From Acidovorax sp. (GTDB taxonomy: Bacteria > Pseudomonadota > Gammaproteobacteria > Burkholderiales > Burkholderiaceae_C), in the NCBI GenBank assembly GCA_030150585.1, contig JASLFM010000516.1, positions 1 to 5,028 on the forward strand: a stretch of 5,028 nt of DNA, read 5' to 3'. Below are positions 1 through 4,659 of the stretch, piece by piece. Both the position numbers and the translations under genes were made by a program. A model generated the notes under the pieces. It was not told the DNA's origin. It saw only the letters and a program-made list of their open reading frames with translations, and ran no database searches. Within the stretch, counting starts at the first letter, position 1; every line of letters begins with the position of its first letter.

Positions 1-845
1 TGCGCGGCCGCCAGCAGGCCCTGCGCGCGGTCGCGCTCGGCCAGGAGGTCGGCGAGCGGCGGGATCTCGGCGTCGCGCTCGATCAGCGTGGGAATGGCGC
101 GGCCCGCGCGGGCCAGCACCCGCCCATACAGCGCCCACACGGGCTCGGCTACGGGAGCGTCGTGGCTGTCGATGAGCAGGGCCTCGCCCCAGCGTGGGTC
201 GGCATGGTGGCCCGCGAGGTGGATCTCGGCCACGGCGTGCAGCGGGAAGGCGTCAAGGTAGTCCTCGGCGTAGCCCTGGGGGGTGGTGCCGAGGTTGCGC
301 GCGCTCACGTACACGTTGTTCACGTCGAGCAGCAGGGCGCAGCCGGTGCGGCGCACCAGCTCGGCGAGGAAGGCCGTCTCGCTCCAGTCATGGCCCGCCA
401 GGTGCAGGTAGTGCGCCGGATTTTCGATCGCGATGGCGCGGCCCAGCCGGTCCTGCACGCGGCCGATGTTGGCCGCGATGCGCACCAGCGCCTCGGTGCT
501 GCGGGGGAACGGCAGCAGGTCGGGCAGGTAGTGCCCGCGCCAGGCCGACCAGGCCAGGTGCTCGGAGATGAGTGCGGGCTCCACGCGCCGCGCCAGGCGC
601 GCGAGCCGCTCCAGCGCGGCCTCGTCCGGCGGCGCATCCGCTGCGAGCGAGAGCGATACGCCGTGCAGCGACAGCGGGTGGCGCGCACGCACGGCCTCCA
701 GCCAGGCCAGGCGCGGGCCGCCGTCCACGCCGTAGTTCTCGGGGTGCACTTCCCACCACAGGCCGGGGGCCTGCAGCGCGAGTGCATCCTCGTAGTGCTG
801 GGGCTTGAGCCCCAGGCCAGCGCCGAGCGGCGGCAGGGCGGCCAT
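1..845 (-). CDS. bufB: DUF692/MNIO multinuclear non-heme iron oxidase, BufB-like (3' end beyond the left edge)
   Basis: This is a TIM-barrel enzyme of the MNIO (DUF692) family, which uses an iron cluster to remodel cysteines in ribosomally made peptides. In bufferin systems it is thought to convert BufA cysteines into copper-binding groups in the cytosol before export. 281 residues are visible and the stop lies off the window, so the protein is nearly complete (family about 280-300). Family landmarks in order: GAGLGLKPQHY at 8-18, WEVHPENY at 31-38, SLHG at 59-62, ISEHLAW at 93-99, IENPAHYL at 140-147, LLDVNNVYVSARNLG at 172-186, EIHLAGH at 207-213, LIDSHDAPV at 224-232 and TLIERDAEIP at 253-262. 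Their His, Glu, Asp and Asn residues match the positions that bind iron in relatives. The usual Trp in LIEWD is Arg257 here. The ATG at 845 puts the barrel's first strand directly after the N-terminus. The gene starts 8 bp after the precursor gene's stop and has only a weak ribosome site, so translational coupling is likely. A bufC/DUF2063 partner would be expected just beyond the left edge. Confidence 0.93.
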   Translation of the reverse strand, partial: MAALPPLGAGLGLKPQHYEDALALQAPGLWWEVHPENYGVDGGPRLAWLEAVRARHPLSLHGVSLSLAADAPPDEAALERLARLARRVEPALISEHLAWSAWRGHYLPDLLPFPRSTEALVRIAANIGRVQDRLGRAIAIENPAHYLHLAGHDWSETAFLAELVRRTGCALLLDVNNVYVSARNLGTTPQGYAEDYLDAFPLHAVAEIHLAGHHADPRWGEALLIDSHDAPVAEPVWALYGRVLARAGRAIPTLIERDAEIPPLADLLAERDRAQGLLAAA

Positions 846-853
846 GGCGCGGC

Positions 854-1150
854 TCAGGACTTGATGGGGGTGAGCGAGCCCATACCCTTGGGCGTCTGGA
901 TGCTGGTGCAGGTCCCGGCGGGCACGAACTTCCAGGAATTGCCCTGGTAGTCCATCTTGGATGTGCCCGCGCAGGTGGTGCCGGGGCCGGCGGCGCAGTC
1001 GTTCTTGCCGGCCATGGCCACGCCGAAGCACTTTTCCATGGCGGGCTTGGCCATGGCGTCGGGCTTCTTCATGGTGTCGGCCTGGGCCAGGGCTGCGCCG
1101 GAGGCGAGGGCGGCAAGCGCCAGGGCGCCGAGGGAGAGGGAAGCATTCAT
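854..1150 (-). CDS. bufA1: DUF2282 secreted metal-binding RiPP precursor (bufferin BufA1-like)
   Basis: This 98-residue peptide is of the DUF2282 type, the substrate of the adjacent MNIO enzyme. Relatives are exported and bind copper through modified cysteines. Residues 1-24 form a hydrophobic signal peptide ending in ALAQA, with likely cleavage before Asp25. A Lys/Pro/Met/Ala-rich linker follows (25-38), then the family core EKCFGVAMAGKNDC at 39-52, a second pair element TTCAG at 58-62, and VPAGTC at 66-71. The four cysteines are C41, C52, C60 and C71, the family's usual set. In studied relatives, as I recall, the middle two are modified and the outer two pair as a disulfide. The start at 1150 is chosen because GGAG lies 6 nt upstream (1157-1160). 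An in-frame ATG at 1198 would add 16 residues. The signal peptide's n-region (MNASLSL) has no Lys or Arg, which is odd. An ECF-type promoter lies upstream at 1213-1239. Confidence 0.92.
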   Translation of the reverse strand: MNASLSLGALALAALASGAALAQADTMKKPDAMAKPAMEKCFGVAMAGKNDCAAGPGTTCAGTSKMDYQGNSWKFVPAGTCTSIQTPKGMGSLTPIKS

Positions 1151-1156
1151 GGTGGA

Positions 1157-1160
1157 CTCC
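1157..1160 (-). promoter_or_regulatory. Ribosome binding site of the bufA1-like gene
   Basis: On the minus strand GGAG occurs 6 nt before the ATG at 1150. It is the only good Shine-Dalgarno match near the gene and decides the start in favour of 1150 over the in-frame upstream ATG at 1198. Confidence 0.7.
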
Positions 1161-1212
1161 AGTCGTTGAACAAGGGATGAGGCCGGCGGACATCGCACGG
1201 TCCGAGCGTTAT

Positions 1213-1239
1213 TTCGCGCGGTGCGCCGCGGCGGTTACG
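1213..1239 (-). promoter_or_regulatory. ECF (SigF-type) promoter for bufA1-bufB
   Basis: Reading the minus strand, CGTAACC (1239-1233) is the -35 element. It is followed by a 16-nt spacer (1232-1217) and CGAA (1216-1213) as the -10 element. The AAC core at -35 and CG-containing -10 are typical of ECF sigma factors, and I recall a very similar GTAACC / CGAA pattern for Caulobacter SigF targets. The layout is the same as that of the promoter in front of the sigma gene itself, which makes chance unlikely. Transcription should start near 1204-1207, giving a leader of about 55 nt to the ATG at 1150. Confidence 0.8.
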
Positions 1240-1270
1240 GAGCGGGTGGATGTTTATTTCTGCGCGCCGC

Positions 1271-1297
1271 TGTAACCTTCCGGGCATTCGCCACGAA
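1271..1297 (+). promoter_or_regulatory. ECF (SigF-type) autoregulatory promoter for sigF-nrsF
   Basis: TGTAACC (1271-1277) is separated by exactly 16 nt from CGAA (1294-1297). The transcription start is expected near 1303-1306, only about 10 nt before the sigma factor's ATG at 1314, so the mRNA would be almost leaderless. The match to the divergent promoter in both elements and spacer length indicates that the sigma factor transcribes its own operon. Confidence 0.8.
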
Positions 1298-1313
1298 TGA
1301 TTCATGGACATCT

Positions 1314-1862
1314 ATGGAGACCGAAGAGCGGCTGCGAACGTTGTTGGTGCAGGGGCTGGCGGGCGATGCCGTGGCCTACCAGCGCTTTCTCAAGGAGCTG
1401 AGCGCCCATGCGCGCGGCTTCCTGCGCCGCCGCCTCGCGCAGCGCCCCGACGATGTGGAGGACCTTGTGCAAGAAACCCTGCTGGCCGTACACCACCAGC
1501 GCCATACCTACCGCCCCGAGCTGCCGCTGACGGCCTGGGTGCATGCGATCGCGCGTTACAAGCTCGTGGACTGGCTGCGCGCACGGGCCTCCAAGGAGGC
1601 GCTCACCGATTCCTTCGACGAGGGGGCCGACGCCTTCTTCGCGGCGACCGACGGCGAAGCTGCCACGGCCCGGCGCGACCTGGGCCTGCTGCTGCAGGCG
1701 CTGCCTGACCGCCAGCGCCTGCCCATCGTCCACATGAAGCTCGAAGGGCTGTCCGTGGTCGAGACCGCGCGGCTCACAGGCATGTCGGAATCGGCCGTGA
1801 AGGTGGGCGTGCACCGGGGCCTCAAGGCCCTGGCGGCTCTGGTCAAGAGGAGTGCACCATGA
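1314..1862 (+). CDS. sigF: ECF RNA polymerase sigma factor, SigF-like
   Basis: This 182-residue protein is a group 4 (ECF) sigma factor that directs RNA polymerase to stress genes. The sigma-2 domain spans about residues 20-92, with the core-binding motif DDVEDLVQETLL at 46-57 and the -10 recognition helix around TAWVHAIARYKLVDWLRAR (73-91). A short acidic linker (about 98-115) leads to sigma-4 at about 122-178. Sigma-4 has LLLQALPDRQR (125-135) and the helix-turn-helix LSVVETARLTGMSESAVKVGVHRGL (146-170). No extra C-terminal domain is present. The frame is open from an ATG at 1221, but the start at 1314 (METEERL) fits the family's N-terminus and lies downstream of the predicted promoter; the upstream start would not. 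The ribosome site is weak. Its TGA overlaps the next gene's ATG (ATGA), which implies co-translation with the anti-sigma factor. The sigma plus DUF1109 pairing next to a bufferin operon resembles the Caulobacter SigF/NrsF heavy-metal response, so the symbol is by analogy. Confidence 0.93.
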   Translation: METEERLRTLLVQGLAGDAVAYQRFLKELSAHARGFLRRRLAQRPDDVEDLVQETLLAVHHQRHTYRPELPLTAWVHAIARYKLVDWLRARASKEALTDSFDEGADAFFAATDGEAATARRDLGLLLQALPDRQRLPIVHMKLEGLSVVETARLTGMSESAVKVGVHRGLKALAALVKRSAP

Positions 1863-2500
1863 ACACCGACGAACTCATCCGCGTGCTGGCGGCCGACGCG
1901 CAGCCCGTCCCCGCGCGGGGCATGGAGCGGCGCTTCGCGCTGGCCGTGGCGCTGGGTTTGGCGGGCGCGGCGGCGCTCATGCTCGGCGTCTTCGGCCTGC
2001 GCCACGACTGGAGTGCGGTGCTGGCGCTGCCCATGTTCTGGGGCAAGTTCGCGCTGGGGGGATCGCTGGCCGCCCTGGGCCTGGCCGTGGTGCTGCGCCT
2101 CGCGCGGCCGGGCATGCCATGGGGCCGCACCGCGCTGTGGCTGGTTCTGCCGCCCGCCGCCCTGTGGGTGCTGGCGGGCGTGGCGCTGGCCAGTGCCGCG
2201 CAGCCCGAGCGGCTGCCGCTGCTGCTGGGCAGCACCTGGCGTACCTGCCCATTCAACATCGCGCTGCTGTCGCTGCCCGCGCTGGCGGCGCTGTTCTGGG
2301 CGCTGCGCGGCGCAGCGCCTACGCGCCCAGGGTGGGCCGGCGCGGGCGCGGGCCTGCTCGCGGGCGCCTTGGGCGTGGTCGCGTATGCGCTGCATTGCCC
2401 CGAGATGGCGGCACCGTTCGTCGCGCTGTGGTACCTCGCGGGCATGGCATTGCCCACGGCGCTGGGCGCCCTGCTGGGGCCGCGCCTACTGCGGTGGTAA
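1859..2500 (+). CDS. nrsF: DUF1109 membrane anti-sigma factor, NrsF-like
   Basis: This 213-residue inner-membrane protein of the NrsF (DUF1109) family is expected to hold the preceding ECF sigma factor inactive until metal or redox stress. A short cytosolic N-terminus (MNTDELIRVLAAD, 1-13) matches the conserved family opening and probably contacts the sigma factor. About six hydrophobic segments follow: roughly 25-46, 57-80, 91-111, 131-149, 158-177 and 183-208. Two cysteines only, C130 in STWRTCPFN and C180 in LHCPEMAAPF, sit at the start of membrane segments in loops that likely face the periplasm. They correspond to the cysteine pair reported as required for stress sensing in Caulobacter NrsF (recalled, with closely similar numbering). 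The gene starts inside the sigma gene's stop (ATGA) and ends 16 bp from the convergent cca gene, with no clear terminator between them. Confidence 0.9.
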   Translation: MNTDELIRVLAADAQPVPARGMERRFALAVALGLAGAAALMLGVFGLRHDWSAVLALPMFWGKFALGGSLAALGLAVVLRLARPGMPWGRTALWLVLPPAALWVLAGVALASAAQPERLPLLLGSTWRTCPFNIALLSLPALAALFWALRGAAPTRPGWAGAGAGLLAGALGVVAYALHCPEMAAPFVALWYLAGMALPTALGALLGPRLLRW

Positions 2501-2516
2501 GACCTTGAACACGCTC

Positions 2517-3752
2517 TTAGGCCAGCGCCGTTGCCACGGCGCGCTCGCGCGCCTGCTGGATGCGCTCGCCCACCTGGGGCCCCTTGAGGCCTTGCGCCGC
2601 CGCCTCGGCCGCGATGGGGGCCGTGGCCACGGCGAGCGCGGCATCCAGCGCCGCCTGCAGGCGCGCACGCTGCGGGTAGGGTGATGCCTCAAGGCCCAGG
2701 CGGCCGCGCGCATCGCATTCGCAGGCGAGCAGCGCGTCGGCAAATCGCGCGGGCTTGCGCAGCGCGTCGCAGCGCTCCAGCAGGCGCAGCACGGCCCCCG
2801 CGCCGAATTCGCCGCTGCGGTGGATGTTGCCGTGCTCGCGCGCGACCACCTCGGCCAGGTCGCGGCAGTCCGTGGGCACGCGCAGGCGCTCGGCCACGGC
2901 GCGCGCCAGGCGCTCGCTGCGCTGCTCGTGGCCGATATGGCGCGGCAACACATCGGCGGGCGTGGTGCCCTTGCCCAGGTCGTGCACCAGGCAGGCCCAG
3001 CGCACGGGCAGCGGGGCGTTCAGGCGGGCGGACATGTCGAGCACCATCATGGCGTGCACGCCGGTGTCCACTTCGGGGTGGTAGTCGGCGCGCTGGGGCA
3101 CGCCCCAGAGGCGGTCCAGCTCGGGCAGCAGCACCGCCAGCGCGCCGCAATCGCGCAGCACCTCGACCATGCGCGAAGGGCGCTCTTCCATCAGGCCGCG
3201 CGCCAGCTCCTGCCACACGCGCTCGGGCACGAGGTGGTCGGCCTCGCCGGCCTGCACCATCTCGCGCATGAGCTGCAGCGTCTCGGGCGCCACGGTGAAG
3301 TCGGTGAAGCGCGCGGCGAAGCGCGCCACGCGCAGGATGCGCACGGGGTCTTCGCGGAAGGCGTCGGTCACATGGCGCAGCACGCGCGCCAGCAGGTCGC
3401 GCTGGCCGTTGTAGGGGTCGAAAACGCTTCCTGCGCCCATCCAGTCTGCGGGAGCAGCTATTGCATTGATAGTGAGGTCACGCCGTGCCAGGTCTTCTTC
3501 GAGCGTGACGTCGGGCGAGGCCTGCACCACGAAGCCGCGGTAGCCGCGCCCGCTCTGGCGCTCGGTGCGCGCGAGCGCGTATTCCTCGTGCGTGTCGGGG
3601 TGCAGAAAGACGGGGAAGTCGCGGCCCACGGGCACGAAGCCGTGGGCTTCCATCTGCTCGGGCGTGGCGCCCACCACGACCCAGTCGCGGTCGTTGACGG
3701 GGCGGCCCAGCAGCCGGTCGCGCACCGCGCCACCCACCATGTAGATTTGCAT
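2517..3752 (-). CDS. cca: Multifunctional CCA-adding tRNA nucleotidyltransferase with HD domain
   Basis: This 411-residue enzyme adds or repairs the 3' CCA end of tRNAs without a nucleic acid template; its HD domain gives phosphohydrolase/phosphodiesterase activity in relatives. The E. coli enzyme is of near-identical length and aligns along its whole length. The nucleotidyltransferase head has GGAVRD (7-12) and the metal-binding DRD of NDRDWVVVG (20-28). It also has HEEYALARTE (55-64), RRDLTINAIA (90-99), FDPYNGQ (111-117) and EDPVRILRVARFAARF (134-149). The tRNA-binding helices follow to about 210. The HD domain shows HPEVDTGVH (225-233) and the catalytic His-Asp in CLVHDLGKG (254-262). The start MQIYMVGGAVRD is fixed by family alignment, yet no Shine-Dalgarno precedes it. 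The stretch encoding residues about 94-110 uses many A/T-ending codons, including a rare ATA, unlike the rest of the gene. The gene is convergent with nrsF-like and divergent from the gene at 3821. Confidence 0.97.
   Translation of the reverse strand: MQIYMVGGAVRDRLLGRPVNDRDWVVVGATPEQMEAHGFVPVGRDFPVFLHPDTHEEYALARTERQSGRGYRGFVVQASPDVTLEEDLARRDLTINAIAAPADWMGAGSVFDPYNGQRDLLARVLRHVTDAFREDPVRILRVARFAARFTDFTVAPETLQLMREMVQAGEADHLVPERVWQELARGLMEERPSRMVEVLRDCGALAVLLPELDRLWGVPQRADYHPEVDTGVHAMMVLDMSARLNAPLPVRWACLVHDLGKGTTPADVLPRHIGHEQRSERLARAVAERLRVPTDCRDLAEVVAREHGNIHRSGEFGAGAVLRLLERCDALRKPARFADALLACECDARGRLGLEASPYPQRARLQAALDAALAVATAPIAAEAAAQGLKGPQVGERIQQARERAVATALA
3421..3473 (-). repeat. Possible in-frame remnant of a dispersed Comamonadaceae repeat inside cca
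   Basis: Codons for residues T94, N96, A97, I98, A99, A100, A102, A107, G108 and V110 of cca end in A or T, whereas the surrounding gene is almost uniformly G/C-ending. On the minus strand the segment carries TAGCTGCT (3460-3453), then CCCGC, then a TGGATGGGCGCAGGAAGC stretch and GTTTTC. From memory this resembles the abundant intergenic element of Acidovorax and relatives that begins TAGCTGCTTGCGC and continues GATGGATAAGGGC. The match is imperfect and made by eye. Confidence 0.35.
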
Positions 3753-3758
3753 GGCGCC

Positions 3759-3786
3759 AGTGTAGGCTAGGGGCTGTTCACCTCAA
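3759..3786 (-). promoter_or_regulatory. Candidate sigma-70 promoter of cca
   Basis: On the minus strand TTGAGG (3786-3781) and TACACT (3764-3759) are separated by 16 nt, each matching four of six consensus bases. Initiation 6-7 nt downstream would fall at or next to the A of the cca ATG (3752), which would give a leaderless mRNA. This agrees with the missing ribosome binding site but rests on one moderate match. Confidence 0.4.
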
Positions 3787-3820
3787 GCCACCTTGCCATT
3801 GCCTCCGAGCGGCATCCACC

Positions 3821-4291
3821 ATGTCCCTTTCGTCCTCCCTCACCATCGCCCAGCCCAACCCCGACGGCAGCATCCCCGTGCCGCCGCCGCCCGACGCCGC
3901 TGCACAGGCCGCGGCCCAGGCGCTGGAGCGCGAGGCGCAGATCGAGGCCCTGCAGGCGCGGCTGGAGGAACTGGACGCGCTGCTGGCCAAGCCGCTGCAG
4001 GACATCCTGCGCGACACGGAAAAGATGCGCGAGGCGGCTGCCGCCTGGGATGCCTTCGGCGCGATGTGGATGCTGTCACAACGCGCCATGCGCCGCGTGG
4101 CGATGGACCTGGCCGCGGCGCAGGGCGTGAGCGAGCAGGAGGTGGTGCGCCGCGCCATGGCCTACGCCAACCAGGTGCTCAACGGTGGCGACGAGGAAGA
4201 CCTGGGCGGATCGGTGGCGCCCGCGCAAATGGCGCACATTGCGCGGCACCGCCCCTTTCTGCGCAAGCAGTTCCGCGGACCGGCGGGTTAG
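3821..4291 (+). CDS. Conserved-looking protein of unknown function with predicted coiled coil
   Basis: I do not recognise this 156-residue protein. It has no signal peptide or membrane segment, so it is probably cytosolic. Residues 1-25 are low in structure and end in a proline run (IPVPPPPD, 18-25). Residues 26-58 are rich in Ala, Glu, Gln, Leu and Arg with a heptad-like pattern (ALEREAQIEALQARLEELDA), indicating a helix that may form a coiled coil. A second helical region, about 60-122, contains WDAFGAMWMLSQRAMRRVAMD (76-96) and VSEQEVVRRAMAYANQVL (103-120). An acidic patch follows (NGGDEEDLGG, 121-130), then a basic tail (ARHRPFLRKQFRG, 141-153). Strong G/C third-position bias supports this frame over the antisense open frames. 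The start at 3821 has a poor ribosome site and follows a 68-bp divergent gap from cca. Its TAG (4289-4291) overlaps the convergent speD stop. It could be a lineage-specific housekeeping or regulatory protein, but nothing in the sequence says which. Confidence 0.8.
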   Translation: MSLSSSLTIAQPNPDGSIPVPPPPDAAAQAAAQALEREAQIEALQARLEELDALLAKPLQDILRDTEKMREAAAAWDAFGAMWMLSQRAMRRVAMDLAAAQGVSEQEVVRRAMAYANQVLNGGDEEDLGGSVAPAQMAHIARHRPFLRKQFRGPAG

Positions 4292-4656
4292 CCCGGCACC
4301 GCGCCGCGTTCGAGCGCGTGGTGCACGGCGCGTGCGGGCGCGTAGGCGGCCACCAGCGCGGCCATGAGCGCACGGGCCCGGGCCGAGTTGTCGCGGCCGT
4401 AGTTGCAGACGTAGACGTCCAGCGTCACGCTGCCGGTTTCGGGCCAGGTGTGCAGCGCCAGGTGCGACTCGGCCAGCAGCAGCGCGCCGGTCACGCCGCC
4501 GCCTTCGGAAAAATGGTGCCAGCGCTCGCCCACCACCGTGAGTCCGCATGCGTCCACCTGGGCCTGGCACAGCGCGGCGATGGCGTCGGCGCGCCGCAGG
4601 AGGTCGTCGGCGCAGGCGCAGTTGTAAAGGTCGGCGGTCAGGTGCAGTCCGTGCAT
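4288..4656 (-). CDS. speD: S-adenosylmethionine decarboxylase proenzyme (prokaryotic class 1B, SpeD)
   Basis: This 122-residue proenzyme is expected to cleave itself and form a pyruvoyl cofactor. It then decarboxylates S-adenosylmethionine to supply the aminopropyl donor for spermidine synthesis in the cytosol. The length is typical of the class 1B (Thermotoga/Bacillus-like) form. The N-terminal HLTADLYNC (5-13) and WHHFSEGGGVTGALLLAESHLALHTWPE (46-73) are family hallmarks. Cleavage is predicted between Glu63 and Ser64, leaving a pyruvoyl group at Ser64. His69 (HTWPE) and Cys84 (VYVCN) occupy the positions used for processing and catalysis in the Thermotoga enzyme (Ser63, His68, Cys83). The gene begins 3 bp after the stop of the ABC permease and has only a weak ribosome site, so it is likely co-transcribed and coupled. 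No spermidine synthase gene is in the window. Some SpeD relatives have switched to decarboxylating arginine or ornithine, and the sequence alone does not exclude that. Confidence 0.93.
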   Translation of the reverse strand: MHGLHLTADLYNCACADDLLRRADAIAALCQAQVDACGLTVVGERWHHFSEGGGVTGALLLAESHLALHTWPETGSVTLDVYVCNYGRDNSARARALMAALVAAYAPARAVHHALERGAVPG

Positions 4657-4659
4657 AGA

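Noticed and set aside
162..950. A long plus-strand open frame (262 codons) across the bufB/bufA region
   Set aside because: It is antisense to two well-matched genes; its composition (Gly, Arg, Val, Gln rich) is what G/C-biased coding DNA gives on the opposite strand, and it matches no family.
1240..1270. A/T-richer stretch between the divergent promoters as an operator
   Set aside because: No clear palindrome or repeat is visible, so it is mentioned only as a possibility under the promoter finding.
1221..1313. Longer N-terminus for the sigma factor from the ATG at 1221
   Set aside because: The extra residues do not look like any ECF N-terminus, and the segment contains the predicted autoregulatory promoter, which must be upstream of the start.
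2498..2519. Possible bidirectional terminator between the anti-sigma gene and cca (TAAGA ... TCTTA)
   Set aside because: The perfect inverted part is only 5 bp, the inner bases pair poorly, and there is no T tract.
2820..3770. A 316-codon plus-strand open frame opposite cca
   Set aside because: It is the shadow of a full-length CCA enzyme; its His/Ala/Gly-rich translation has no recognisable domain.
4283..4294. Small hairpin CGGG-TTAG-CCCG over the overlapping stop codons
   Set aside because: The stem is four base pairs with no T tract on either strand, too weak to call a terminator.
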